Below are positions 1-8,444 of a DNA stretch of 64,000 nt, one piece after another. The position numbers were made by a program, and so were the translations under genes. The number at the start of each line of letters is the position of its first letter. Position 1 is the first letter of the stretch. This stretch comes from Thiomicrorhabdus immobilis. Lineage in GTDB: Bacteria > Pseudomonadota > Gammaproteobacteria > Thiomicrospirales > Thiomicrospiraceae. Location of the stretch: NCBI RefSeq assembly GCF_021654855.1, contig NZ_AP024202.1:1178001-1242000 (forward strand). Direction: 5' to 3'. Below the pieces are notes generated by a model. That model was not told the DNA's origin. It worked only from the letters and a program-made list of their open reading frames with translations, and did no database searches.

Positions 1-1
1 A

Positions 2-106
2 GAAAATTACTCCGCAGAAAAATTCATTAAAGTTGATGGAATGGGGTTGCCGGCGGATGAGGTTACTCCAGCAGGCGATTTGTATGTAAGATTAATTGCC
101 AGTTAG
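2..106 (+). CDS. 3' end of an unidentified gene (partial)
   Basis: An open frame enters from the left edge and ends at TAG 104-106, giving 34 residues that end GDLYVRLIAS. The stretch DGMGLP...PAGDLYVR resembles the last beta-strands of DnaJ/CbpA-type C-terminal domains (family pattern GKGLP...GDLYV), but this is too short to name the gene. It lies on the same strand as clpS, with a 241-bp gap between them in which I see no further gene. Confidence 0.4.
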   Translation, partial: ENYSAEKFIKVDGMGLPADEVTPAGDLYVRLIAS

Positions 107-347
107 CTTGAATTTTACCTCATTGAACCCTATTTAAATTGAAACGAATTATAACCAATGGAATTCAAACTTTAATTTGACGACAAGCTCCGAACTGGAC
201 TTAATTACCTAAATTGATGATGGTTTCCGCCTTAAAGGAACTGTTTTTGCTTAAGTTTCAAATAAGCCAAAGCCGATGAGTCAATCGTACCTTGTCGAAA
301 TATTGTTAATGAAATTGATATAAAAATAACAGAAAGAAAGAGATTAA

Positions 348-665
348 ATGCCTTATTCACCCGAGCACGATGACGGTAATTTACTGTTAGAACATGCCAA
401 ACCAAAAGTTAAGCCACCGAAACGTTATCAAGTGGTATTGATGAACGATGATTACACACCGATGGAATTTGTGGTGGAGGTGTTGCAACGTTTCTTTGGT
501 CTGGATGAACTTAAAGCCAATGCGATTATGCTGGCGGTGCATCATGACGGAAAAGGCGTTTGTGGTGTTTATAGTCGCGAGGTGGCTGAAATGAAAGTTC
601 AACAAGTAAACAGTTATTCTCGTCAGAATCAACATCCATTAATGTGCCAATTAGAGGTTGCGTAA
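348..665 (+). CDS. clpS: ATP-dependent Clp protease adaptor ClpS
   Basis: ClpS is the N-recognin of the bacterial N-degron pathway. It binds proteins with bulky N-terminal Leu, Phe, Tyr or Trp and delivers them to ClpAP in the cytoplasm. The 105-residue product has the usual ClpS layout: a flexible acidic N-terminus (about 1-22), then the folded domain beginning PKRYQVVLMNDDYTPMEFV with the family's NDDYTPMEFV signature, and HHDGKGVCGVYSREVAE later on. A purine-rich AGAAAGAAAGAG stands before the ATG. It is followed 18 bp later by clpA, the standard pairing; aat, which creates such N-degrons, lies 6.7 kb away on the other strand. Confidence 0.97.
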   Translation: MPYSPEHDDGNLLLEHAKPKVKPPKRYQVVLMNDDYTPMEFVVEVLQRFFGLDELKANAIMLAVHHDGKGVCGVYSREVAEMKVQQVNSYSRQNQHPLMCQLEVA

Positions 666-683
666 GCAAAAGGGTCAAAAAAT

Positions 684-2918
684 ATGTTAAGTAAAGAATT
701 ACAAATGACTCTGAGCAATGCCTTTAGCGTTGCACATGAATATGAACATGAGTTTGTCACTTTAGAGCACTTGCTGTTGGAGATGCTTGGTGTGCCGGCT
801 GTGCAAGAGGTTATCAATGCTTGTGGCGCGGACGTGGTTAATATAGAAGAAGGTTTGGAGAAGTTTTTAGAGTCTGAGATGGTCTCGCGCAAACCGGATG
901 AATTACAGCCTACCATGAGTTTTCAGCGTGTGATTGAGCGTGCGATTTACCTGGTTCAGTCTAATGGCTATCCAGAGGTCACCGCGGTGCATGTATTGGC
1001 TTCTCTGTATGCGGAACAGGATTCACAAGCCGTGTATCTTCTAGAAAGTAACGGTGTGGAAAGGGTGGATGTATTGAGTTTCTTATCACACGGCGTTACC
1101 GCTGCCGAAAGTGATGACTACCTGCCTGCCACTAATGAAGATGAAGCCCAACTGGGTTCTGAAGGTGAGGCCAAAAAGTCGCCTTTGGAAAGCTTTACCA
1201 GCAATCTCAACCAAGCGGTTGTGGAAGGTAAAATCGATCCGATTATCGGTCGAGAATGGGAACTGAATCGTACCTTGGAGGTATTGAGTCGTCGCCGTAA
1301 AAACAACCCTTTGTTAGTGGGAGAGCCAGGCGTGGGTAAGACCGCGGTTGCCGAGGGTTTGGCTTATCAAATCGTACATAAAAATGTGCCTGAATCCTTA
1401 TCCGATGCTGTGGTATATAGTTTGGATATGGGGGCTTTGTTGGCGGGCACACGCTACCGTGGTGATTTTGAGAAACGTTTTAAAGCGTTGTTGAAAGCAT
1501 TGGAGAATGAACAGCACGCGATTTTGTTTATCGATGAAATTCATACGGTCATCGGCGCTGGAGCGGTTCAAGGCGGCGCGATGGATGCGTCTAATTTGAT
1601 GAAACCGTCGCTTTCATCGGGGCGCTTACGTTGTGTAGGGGCAACCACTTATGAAGAGTATCGTGGTGTCTTTGAAAAAGATCGCGCTTTGGCGCGTCGT
1701 TTCCAAAAGGTCGATGTCAAAGAACCGAGTCATCAAGAGAGTTTTGAAATTCTCAAGGGGCTAAAATCGAAGTACGAAGAACACCATAATGTGAAATACA
1801 CTTTGCCAGCCCTCAAAGAAGCGGTGGCATTGTCGGCACGTTATTTAACGGATCGCCACTTACCTGATAAAGCGATTGATGTGATTGATGAAGCGGGTGC
1901 CAAACAAGCTTTAACGGTTGCCAGTAAACGCAAAAAACAGATTGGCGTGCATGAAGTGCAACAGGTGGTTGCGAGTATTGCCCGTATTCCGGTGTCGCAG
2001 ATCACCCAAAAAGAGAAAGATAAACTTTTTGATCTAGAGGCGAATTTAAAGCGTGTGGTGTTCGGACAAGACCATGCCATTGAGAAATTGACCGCAGCGA
2101 TTCATTTAGCGCGTTCCGGGTTGAATAATCCGAATAAACCGACGGCATCGTTTTTATTCGCCGGGCCTACCGGTGTAGGTAAAACCGAACTGAGTCAGCA
2201 ATTGGCCAATCATATGGGTGTTGAGATGTTGCGTTTTGACATGTCTGAATACATGGAAAGACATACCGTTTCCAGATTGATTGGTGCGCCCCCTGGTTAT
2301 GTGGGGTATGACCAAGGTGGCCTGCTGACCGAAGCGGTGACCAAAAATCCGCACTCGGTGGTGTTGTTGGATGAGATTGAAAAAGCTCATCCTGATGTAT
2401 TCAATCTATTGTTGCAAGTCATGGATCATGGAACTCTGACCGATAATAATGGACGTAAGGCGGATTTCAGGAATATCACCTTGATTATGACGTCTAACGT
2501 GGGTGCTGAGCAGATGGCGAGGTCGAGTATGGGCTTTACCACTCAAGACCACACAATGGATTTTGATGCTGAACTCAAAAAGGTCTTTACTCCAGAATTC
2601 AGAAACCGTTTAGATGGCATTATCCAGTTCAATCGTCTCTCAGAAGCGTCGATGACATCGGTGGTGAACAAGTTCATCTACGCGTTAGAGAACGCTTTGG
2701 CGGATAAAAAAGTCAGTCTTAAAATCAGTGATGCGGCGCGTTCTTGGTTGGCCAAAAAAGGCTATGACCCACTTATGGGGGCAAGACCGATGGAGCGTTT
2801 AGTGCAAGAGAAGGTCAAGCAACCATTGGCGGAAAAGTTGTTGTTTGGTGAACTTCAGCAGGGTGGTGAAGTCTTTATTGATTGTAAAGATGATGCGTTG
2901 ACGTTTGAAAAGCTTTGA
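684..2918 (+). CDS. clpA: ATP-dependent Clp protease ATP-binding subunit ClpA
   Basis: ClpA is the hexameric AAA+ unfoldase that threads substrates, including those brought by ClpS, into the ClpP chamber. At 744 residues it is close to the E. coli protein. Visible parts are the Clp N-domain repeats (about 1-145), the first AAA+ module with Walker A GEPGVGKT near 213 and Walker B LFIDEIHT, and the second module with Walker A GPTGVGKT near 494 and [13 protein letters not shown], ending in a ClpB-D2-type small domain. No long coiled-coil M-domain is present, which separates it from ClpB. No clpP is in the window. The unit ends at a bidirectional terminator shared with infA. Confidence 0.97.
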   Translation: MLSKELQMTLSNAFSVAHEYEHEFVTLEHLLLEMLGVPAVQEVINACGADVVNIEEGLEKFLESEMVSRKPDELQPTMSFQRVIERAIYLVQSNGYPEVTAVHVLASLYAEQDSQAVYLLESNGVERVDVLSFLSHGVTAAESDDYLPATNEDEAQLGSEGEAKKSPLESFTSNLNQAVVEGKIDPIIGREWELNRTLEVLSRRRKNNPLLVGEPGVGKTAVAEGLAYQIVHKNVPESLSDAVVYSLDMGALLAGTRYRGDFEKRFKALLKALENEQHAILFIDEIHTVIGAGAVQGGAMDASNLMKPSLSSGRLRCVGATTYEEYRGVFEKDRALARRFQKVDVKEPSHQESFEILKGLKSKYEEHHNVKYTLPALKEAVALSARYLTDRHLPDKAIDVIDEAGAKQALTVASKRKKQIGVHEVQQVVASIARIPVSQITQKEKDKLFDLEANLKRVVFGQDHAIEKLTAAIHLARSGLNNPNKPTASFLFAGPTGVGKTELSQQLANHMGVEMLRFDMSEYMERHTVSRLIGAPPGYVGYDQGGLLTEAVTKNPHSVVLLDEIEKAHPDVFNLLLQVMDHGTLTDNNGRKADFRNITLIMTSNVGAEQMARSSMGFTTQDHTMDFDAELKKVFTPEFRNRLDGIIQFNRLSEASMTSVVNKFIYALENALADKKVSLKISDAARSWLAKKGYDPLMGARPMERLVQEKVKQPLAEKLLFGELQQGGEVFIDCKDDALTFEKL

Positions 2919-3044
2919 CTGTCAAAACCTAAGGCGTTAGCCGCCTTGGCTGAAGCCCGAGCGCTTTCGTTTCACATTGAAAGCACTTCTGTGAAAGAGG
3001 CTGGGTCGCTAGAACTTATCGGTTGACCTTGATGGTCAGGCAAT

Positions 3045-3083
3045 AAAAAACCCCTTAATGTATTCCACATTAAGGGGTTTTTT
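3045..3083. terminator. Bidirectional rho-independent terminator, clpA/infA
   Basis: A perfect 10-bp stem, CCCCTTAATG (3051-3060) with CATTAAGGGG (3068-3077), has a 7-nt loop, an A-run on the left and a T-run on the right, so it can serve both the rightward clpA and the leftward infA transcript. Confidence 0.92.
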
Positions 3084-3116
3084 ATTTTAGAAAGGTTTTT
3101 AGCTAACTGACCGGGC

Positions 3117-3335
3117 TTATTTACCGCGGTAAGTGATACGCCCTTTAGTTAGGTCGTAAGGTGTTAATTCAACTTTAACAGCATCGCCGGCAAGAATTCG
3201 GATATAGTTTTTACGCATACGTCCTGAGATGTGCGCTAAGATTTGGTGTCCGTTTTCTAACTCCACTTTGAACATGGTGTTAGGTAAAGTTTCTAGAACG
3301 ACACCGTCGAATTCAATTACGTCTTGTTTTGCCAT
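3117..3335 (-). CDS. infA: Translation initiation factor IF-1
   Basis: IF-1 is a single OB-fold protein that binds the 30S A site during initiation. The 72-residue length is exactly the family norm, and signature segments are intact: [13 protein letters not shown] at the start, [14 protein letters not shown] in the middle and [11 protein letters not shown] at the end. It is convergent with clpA and lies downstream of the sdh operon on the same strand, 52 bp beyond the sdhE stop. infA next to clpA is a familiar arrangement in proteobacteria. Confidence 0.97.
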   Translation of the reverse strand: MAKQDVIEFDGVVLETLPNTMFKVELENGHQILAHISGRMRKNYIRILAGDAVKVELTPYDLTKGRITYRGK

Positions 3336-3387
3336 ATGCTTGTTTAAACCCTTTCTATAGAAAAATTGTGCGCGGATTATAACAAAT

Positions 3388-3774
3388 TTACTTGTTTGAA
3401 TTCAAATAATTATCTCTTATTTCATCAATCAGTTGTAGATAGACCTTTGGAAGCGGTCTTACCGATTGCAGATTGCTGGCTTCTACAAGGAGTAGCCAGT
3501 GAAACAGGTTTTGTTCACTCTCTTGTAGTAGTTGGTTGATTAATTCAACCTTTTCAATAGCTAAGGGCGGTTTTAAAGAATGAATATAACTTTGCAAAAG
3601 CAGTTCGGTCTCTAAATTTCCACGTTTGCAGAGGAATAAACTTTGTTTTTGCCAAATAATGAATTCTGAGGGGCTTTCTGGCGTTTCGATTGTGTGTCCT
3701 GCAGAATTTAACCAGGCCTGGTTAATTTGTTCAGGAGGATTACGGTGTGAATCATCTGTTTTGTGCATAGTCAT
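3388..3774 (-). CDS. sdhE: FAD assembly factor SdhE, N-terminally extended
   Basis: SdhE (YgfY/CptB family) promotes covalent attachment of FAD to SdhA. The protein carries the family's RGxxE motif ([11 protein letters not shown], near residue 52), then [14 protein letters not shown], matching the usual LL...D..L..WL pattern. It starts 2 bp after the sdhB stop, so it is the last gene of the sdh operon, which strongly supports the call. At 128 residues it is longer than typical SdhE (about 80-95); the extra is an N-terminal extension of about 40 residues. The first codons of that extension are uncertain: ATG at 3774 or 3768. A copy of the repeated palindrome ACCAGGCCTGGT encodes QAW inside the extension. 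Confidence 0.85.
   Translation of the reverse strand: MTMHKTDDSHRNPPEQINQAWLNSAGHTIETPESPSEFIIWQKQSLFLCKRGNLETELLLQSYIHSLKPPLAIEKVELINQLLQESEQNLFHWLLLVEASNLQSVRPLPKVYLQLIDEIRDNYLNSNK
3711..3722. repeat. Iterated palindrome ACCAGGCCTGGT, copy in sdhE
   Basis: An exact core copy, read as (N)QAW(L). Confidence 0.9.
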
Positions 3775-3776
3775 TT

Positions 3777-4475
3777 TTAAGACTCTTTAACCATGATAGA
3801 TTTAAGCTCTTGGATGGCTCGACTTGGATTTAAGCCTTTTGGGCAGGCATCGGTGCAGTTCTGAATATGGCGACAACGAAAGGTTTTGGTTGGGCTGTCG
3901 AGTTCTTTTAATCGTTCAATGTGTTTGATGTCGCGTGAATCTATCACAAAACGACTGGCGGCTAATAAGGCGGCAGGCCCGGAAAATTGATCGGGATTCC
4001 ACCAAAAAGAGGGGCAGCTGGTCGAGCAACAACCACAGAGAATGCATTCATAGCTACCATCCAGTTTGGCTCGCTCTTTAGGTGTTTGTAGGTGTTCTTG
4101 TGATGGGTTTAGTGGAGTGGCTTGTAGGAAAGGCTTGACGTCTTGGTACTGCTGGTAAAACAGCTTCATGTCTATGATCAGGTCTTTAATGATAGGCAGG
4201 CCGGGCAACGGTTTAATCACTATCGGCTGTTTGAGTGATGTAACGGGCGTTATGCAGCTTAAATGGTTTTTACCGTTCACATTCATACCATCCGATCCGC
4301 ATACGCCTTCCTGACAGGAAGAACGAAAACCCAGCGATGGGTCTTGTTCACGAACCATTTGCAACACCTCAAGTAGCATGGTATCTGGCTGAATCAGAGC
4401 GTCATCAACCTCAAAAAATTGCTCGTATGGCGCTTGATCATTTTCTGGGTTATAGCGATTAATAATCAGTTTCAC
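3777..4475 (-). CDS. sdhB: Succinate dehydrogenase iron-sulfur subunit
   Basis: SdhB carries electrons from SdhA to the membrane quinone site through three Fe-S clusters. All ligand sets are visible: the plant-ferredoxin [2Fe-2S] motif SCQEGVCGSDG...HLSC, the [4Fe-4S] motif CILCGCCSTSCP, and the [3Fe-4S]/[4Fe-4S] motif CRHIQNC...CPKGLNP. The 232-residue length is normal. The start is GTG, with GGAG five bases upstream, giving VKLIINRYNPE. It lies between sdhA (38 bp upstream) and sdhE (2 bp downstream) in one transcription unit. Confidence 0.97.
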   Translation of the reverse strand: MKLIINRYNPENDQAPYEQFFEVDDALIQPDTMLLEVLQMVREQDPSLGFRSSCQEGVCGSDGMNVNGKNHLSCITPVTSLKQPIVIKPLPGLPIIKDLIIDMKLFYQQYQDVKPFLQATPLNPSQEHLQTPKERAKLDGSYECILCGCCSTSCPSFWWNPDQFSGPAALLAASRFVIDSRDIKHIERLKELDSPTKTFRCRHIQNCTDACPKGLNPSRAIQELKSIMVKES

Positions 4476-4513
4476 GGCGGCTCCTTAAAATCCTGGTGTT
4501 GACGTCGCTCATA

Positions 4514-6388
4514 TCAATATTCCCGTTTTTTCGGGGTGAACGGTTCGCGGCTTATTGGGTTAAGGTTAACCTCTTTATAACTTAAACTGCGAGTTTGATG
4601 ATTGTATAAAGTATGTTTTAACCAGGCCTGGTCATCTCGTTGTTGATAATCAATACGCGAATGTGCACCGCGACTTTCTTGGCGAGCTAAGGCGGAGTTG
4701 GCGGTGGCAAAAGCAATCGCCAAAAGGTTTTCCAATTCTAAGGCGGAGAGTCGTTCTAAGTTAAAGATATCGCTATCATCGGTTAAACACACCGTCTGTA
4801 GACGTTTTTCGATAAAGGGCAGTTGTTGCAAGGCATGCCGCATTGAAGATTCTTCCCTAAACACACCACAGCCTTGTTCCATGATTTTTTGCAGGTCTTT
4901 TTTGATTAATGCAACGCTATCGCTAATGGGTGGTTTGTTGTGGTCTTCTGAATTGTTGATTGAGTTGTCGACTAGATTATCGACTGAATTATCAACGGCA
5001 TTGTGCCAACGCTCTATACGTTCCATGACCTGTTGTAAAGATGCTGTATCCAACTCGGCTTGGTGGTTCGCGGGGCTTAAGGCGATTTGTTCGGAGATGG
5101 TTTGTGCGGCTTTACGGCCAAATACCACTATATCCAAAAGCGAGTTGCCTCCAAGGCGATTGGCGCCATGCACCGAGACACAGGCGCATTCACCCACCGC
5201 GTACAAGCCTTTTACGACTTGTTGTGAGTTGTCTTGGTTTGGTGTGATTACCTGGCCTTTGAGGTTGGTAGGAATGCCGCCCATCATATAATGACATGTT
5301 GGGAAAACGGGGACGGCTTGTTCGATAGGGTCTATGCCTGCAAAGGTGATGCTTATGTCGCGAATGCCCGGCAGGCGGTTTTTTATGACTTCGCCATCTA
5401 AATGGGTCAAATCAAGTAAAACATGGTCTTTATTTGGACCGCAACCGCGCCCCTGTTGTACTTCGACGGCAATGGCGCGTGACACCACATCTCTGGAAGC
5501 AAGGTCTTTAACGTGGGGTGCATATTTTTCCATGAACGCTTCTCCAGACGCATTGCGCAAAACCCCACCTTCACCGCGAGCGGCTTCAGAAATCAACATG
5601 CCTTTTCCGGCAACCCCTGTTGGGTGGAACTGCCAAAATTCCATATCTTGCAATGTATAGCCGGCTCTTAAAACCATGCCCAAACCATCGCCGGTATTGA
5701 TGCCTGCATTGGTATTGGTTCTGAAAACTTGCCCGGCACCGCCGGTGGCTAAAAGAATATTGGGGCTTTTAAGGATTTGATATTCGCTGTTATGAATGTT
5801 CATAACCATGATGCCGTTAATGGCTCCTTGGGTATCTTTAAGTAAGTCAATGGCATAGAACTCTTCAAAAATGGTGGTGCCCAGACGGATGTTCTGTTGA
5901 TATAGTGAATGTAAAATCGCATGGCCGGTGCGGTCGGCGGCGGCACAGGTTCTGTGAGCTTGGTCTTCGCCATAATTTTGGCTCTGTCCGCCAAAAGCCC
6001 GTTGATAGATTTTGCCATTCTCTAAACGGGAAAACGGCACACCAAAGTGTTCGAGCTCTCTAACGATTTCGGCGGCTTCCTGGCACATGTACTCAATCGC
6101 GTCCTGGTCACCTAAATAGTCACTGCCTTTGATTGTGTCATACATGTGCCACTGCCAGTTATCCGGCGTGACATTGCCTAATGCGGCATTAATCCCGCCT
6201 TGAGCCGCTACGGTATGTGAGCGTGTAGGAAAAACCTTGGAGACCACCGCGATTTTGTGGCCGGACTCGGCAAGTTGTAATGCGGCTCGCAAGCCGGCGC
6301 CACCGGCACCGACAATCACCGCATCAAATGACAAGGTATTTTCTAATAGGTTTTTGGTAGCCGGGTTGTTGGTGGAGCTTTTGGGCAT
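4514..6388 (-). CDS. sdhA: Succinate dehydrogenase flavoprotein subunit
   Basis: SdhA oxidises succinate to fumarate in the TCA cycle at the inner face of the membrane. The 624-residue protein has the dinucleotide-binding GAGGAGLRAAL near the start, the RSHTVAAQGG segment with the histidine that carries covalent FAD, and the HPTGV and GGNSLLDIVVFG active-site/flavin regions. It is a little longer than E. coli SdhA (588). Part of the excess is an Asn/Asp-rich run near residues 465-485 (VDNS, VDNL, VDNS, INNS) that coincides with a 12-bp imperfect tandem repeat in the DNA. A palindrome copy at 4621-4632 encodes QAW near the C-terminus. Confidence 0.97.
   Translation of the reverse strand: MPKSSTNNPATKNLLENTLSFDAVIVGAGGAGLRAALQLAESGHKIAVVSKVFPTRSHTVAAQGGINAALGNVTPDNWQWHMYDTIKGSDYLGDQDAIEYMCQEAAEIVRELEHFGVPFSRLENGKIYQRAFGGQSQNYGEDQAHRTCAAADRTGHAILHSLYQQNIRLGTTIFEEFYAIDLLKDTQGAINGIMVMNIHNSEYQILKSPNILLATGGAGQVFRTNTNAGINTGDGLGMVLRAGYTLQDMEFWQFHPTGVAGKGMLISEAARGEGGVLRNASGEAFMEKYAPHVKDLASRDVVSRAIAVEVQQGRGCGPNKDHVLLDLTHLDGEVIKNRLPGIRDISITFAGIDPIEQAVPVFPTCHYMMGGIPTNLKGQVITPNQDNSQQVVKGLYAVGECACVSVHGANRLGGNSLLDIVVFGRKAAQTISEQIALSPANHQAELDTASLQQVMERIERWHNAVDNSVDNLVDNSINNSEDHNKPPISDSVALIKKDLQKIMEQGCGVFREESSMRHALQQLPFIEKRLQTVCLTDDSDIFNLERLSALELENLLAIAFATANSALARQESRGAHSRIDYQQRDDQAWLKHTLYNHQTRSLSYKEVNLNPISREPFTPKKREY
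4621..4632. repeat. Iterated palindrome, copy in sdhA
   Basis: An exact core copy, read as (D)QAW(L). Confidence 0.9.
4950..4996 (-). repeat. 12-bp imperfect tandem repeat inside sdhA
   Basis: On the coding strand four successive 12-base units (GTTGATAATTCA-like) encode VDNS, VDNL, VDNS and INNS. The repeat keeps the reading frame and lies in a surface-type linker before the helical domain. Confidence 0.75.
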
Positions 6389-6427
6389 GTTGGCTAAAAT
6401 CTCTTGGTTTAGTGGTCAAGTTGCTGG

Positions 6428-6781
6428 TTATGGTTGGAACGCCGGGATGACAGCCCAAGCAATCAGCGCGATGACATCAATACAGATAAAACTCAAAAAT
6501 AGCGCATATAGCCATAACCAAAATCGGACTCGATTGGCAGGCAAATAATCAATCATGATGTCTCTTAAACCCACCCAAGCATGGCTAATCAGTAAGCCGA
6601 ATGCTAACAAGCTAGCCAGGGTGAAAGCGGGGGTGAAAACTTGTTCGATCCAGTTTTTAAAAGAGGGTGTTTCCAGCAGGTTGATTGAGTGGCTCTGCCA
6701 AAAAAGTAACGGAAAATACAACGCTAGGTAAATGGCGCTTATTCGTTGCCAAATATGTGCTTTAACTCCCGTTAATTGCAT
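6428..6781 (-). CDS. sdhD: Succinate dehydrogenase membrane anchor subunit D
   Basis: This is one of the two small membrane subunits that hold haem b and the quinone site of complex II. The 117-residue protein has three hydrophobic helices (about 15-32, 52-72 and 90-112). SHAWVGLRDIMIDY contains the helix II histidine and Asp/Tyr typical of SdhD. An AGAGGT ribosome site stands before the ATG. It lies 31 bp after sdhC and 39 bp before sdhA. Confidence 0.93.
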   Translation of the reverse strand: MQLTGVKAHIWQRISAIYLALYFPLLFWQSHSINLLETPSFKNWIEQVFTPAFTLASLLAFGLLISHAWVGLRDIMIDYLPANRVRFWLWLYALFLSFICIDVIALIAWAVIPAFQP

Positions 6782-6812
6782 TGTCTTACCTCTTCATATC
6801 TTTGATAATTTT

Positions 6813-7205
6813 TTATGACCAGGCCTGGTAGCTAATAAACACCGTTAACAACCCCCAAATGCTTAATAGTAAGTAACTGATTTTTGCACTATTGATCAAT
6901 CGATAGCTATGAGGTTGGATGAAGTGTTCGGCAAATAGATGGCGGATACCACTGAGCCAATGAAAGCTGATAGCTGACCAAAATACCGAGTTCAAGCAGT
7001 TAATGAAACAGTGGTCGTGAATGCTGTCCATAGTGACGATCGGATGAAAAATAATCAGCTGGGCTAAAGCGAGATAACCAAGAAGGCTAATAATGAGTAT
7101 CAAACCGGTGATTCGGTGCAGAGCCGACAGTTTGGCATTTAACGGGAACTTAAAAGCCGTTAAACTCAAAAAGCGTGGACGATTTCCTGGGTGACGGTAC
7201 ATCAT
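6813..7205 (-). CDS. sdhC: Succinate dehydrogenase cytochrome b556 subunit C
   Basis: SdhC is the larger membrane anchor. It shows RPRFLSLTAFKFPLNAKLSALHRITGLIL, which includes the SxxHRxTG signature of quinone/haem binding, and three membrane helices. The open frame extends upstream to 7232, but the GGGAG site at 7209-7213 points to ATG at 7205 or 7202; the added upstream residues (MNYSRKWEL) have no ribosome site. It is the first gene of sdhCDAB-E. Its last codons, encoding QAWS, lie within a copy of the repeated palindrome (6818-6829). Confidence 0.92.
   Translation of the reverse strand: MMYRHPGNRPRFLSLTAFKFPLNAKLSALHRITGLILIISLLGYLALAQLIIFHPIVTMDSIHDHCFINCLNSVFWSAISFHWLSGIRHLFAEHFIQPHSYRLINSAKISYLLLSIWGLLTVFISYQAWS
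6818..6829. repeat. Iterated palindrome, copy at the end of sdhC
   Basis: An exact core copy, read as (Y)QAW(S), just before the stop. Confidence 0.9.
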
Positions 7206-7324
7206 TAACTCCCATTTGCGACTGTAGTTCATTCTACAACGCTTAAGAATGAAAACGCCAATGATTAATAATGGTTGATGTTATCTAGAGAGGTTTGGTA
7301 GCTGTAAAGAGAGGGTGTTGACAG

Positions 7325-8095
7325 TCAGGGAGCTCTGTTTTGAATGTGAGAAGCGATCCACTGCGGCCAATTGGGGTTCAACTGCCATTTTTGGGGAGGG
7401 AAGGTTTGTAGTGTCAGTTCGGAGATATGTTCCTCAAAACGGTTTCTGCTGATCAATTCAGCACCTAAACTGTTAAGGTGCGGCGTTTCGACTTGGGTAT
7501 CGATAAGAGAAAAGCCCCACTGTTTTAATTGTAGAGCCAAAGCGACTAAAGCAATCTTTGAAGCATCTGTCTGTTTGGCAAACATCGATTCGCCATAAAA
7601 CATCTTGCCAATCGCAACACCATACAGTCCGCCAGCCAGTTCATTGTCAATCCAAACTTCAACAGAGTGCGCGTGGCCTATATTATGAAGTGCGGTATAA
7701 GCGGCAAGCATCTCTGGACTAATCCAAGTGCCGTCTTGCCCCTCTCTGGGAACTTCTGAGCAAGCTTGCATGACGGCGGTAAAGTCTTTGTCAAAGGTAA
7801 CTTCCAGATGTTTTTCCTTGAGGTATTTGTTAATGGTTTTTCTTAAGCTTCGGTGAATTTTGAGTCTTTCGATAAACAGGACACTACGAGGGTTGGGGGT
7901 CCACCATAAGATAGGCTCACCAGGGTTAAACCAAGGAAAGATTCCTTTGCTATACGCCATTAATAGCCATTCAGGGGTTAAAGCAGCCCCGACAGCCAGT
8001 AAGCCATCTGGGTCTTTCATCGCCAAATTGCTGGGTGGGAAGCCAACCGGTTTAGGGTCGAGCCAAAAAGGAACTAAATTAGGGTTGCTGCTCAT
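7325..8095 (-). CDS. aat: Leucyl/phenylalanyl-tRNA-protein transferase
   Basis: Aat attaches Leu or Phe from aminoacyl-tRNA to proteins with N-terminal Arg or Lys, producing N-degrons recognised by ClpS. The 256-residue protein contains the family signatures FPPSNLAMKDPDGLLAVG, GIFPWF, ILWWTPNPRSVLF, GTWIS and GGLYGVAIGKMFYGESMF. It is encoded close to clpS-clpA, its functional partners, although on the other strand and separated by sdh. It sits 93 bp upstream of the sdhC open frame on the same strand, so cotranscription is possible. Confidence 0.97.
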   Translation of the reverse strand: MSSNPNLVPFWLDPKPVGFPPSNLAMKDPDGLLAVGAALTPEWLLMAYSKGIFPWFNPGEPILWWTPNPRSVLFIERLKIHRSLRKTINKYLKEKHLEVTFDKDFTAVMQACSEVPREGQDGTWISPEMLAAYTALHNIGHAHSVEVWIDNELAGGLYGVAIGKMFYGESMFAKQTDASKIALVALALQLKQWGFSLIDTQVETPHLNSLGAELISRNRFEEHISELTLQTFPPQKWQLNPNWPQWIASHIQNRAP

Positions 8096-8444
8096 AAATG
8101 TTCTTTAAGGAGGTTTCTTTGCTGTTACCACTCAATGATAGGAGTGTTGTAGTTTGTTAAATTCACTAAATAGAAAAGTACCGCTAAATGATTTTTTAGC
8201 ATTCCAATACAATTTTTATTGGAACTAATCGCTAGGCTTTCTCAAGATAAGATAGAATATCATAATTAAATAATTAACCTATTTTTGATATCACGCATAG
8301 CCTAAAAAATAATGAAAAAGCGGGCTAATGAATAGCAAACTTATTAGCGGATCAAGCTTTTCATCGGAAAAGTCACCAGGCCTGGTGACTCAGTGACGGC
8401 TTAATGTATTGCGTGAGATATTAAACATTCATCGAATCTAATTT
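8096..8444. other. Divergent intergenic region aat/dnaE
   Basis: This 349-bp spacer is AT-rich and without a convincing gene. It must hold the promoters of aat (leftward) and dnaE (rightward), but I cannot single out a -35/-10 pair with confidence. It contains the extended palindrome at 8371-8390, 55 bp before the dnaE start. Confidence 0.6.
8371..8390. repeat. Iterated palindrome, extended 20-bp intergenic copy
   Basis: The core ACCAGGCCTGGT (8375-8386) is extended to a perfect 20-bp palindrome with half-site AGTCACCAGG. It is one of ten exact core copies in the window. Confidence 0.9.

Noticed and set aside
292-324. TTGTCG...TATAAA as a promoter of clpS
   Set aside because: The spacing of about 21 bp is too long for a confident sigma70 call.
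4698-5291. Long plus-strand frame (197 codons) opposite sdhA
   Set aside because: It is the antisense shadow of a conserved gene, Ser/Arg/Leu-rich with no motif.
8107-8113. Perfect AAGGAGG on the plus strand upstream of aat
   Set aside because: No start codon with a meaningful frame follows; only about a dozen codons are open.
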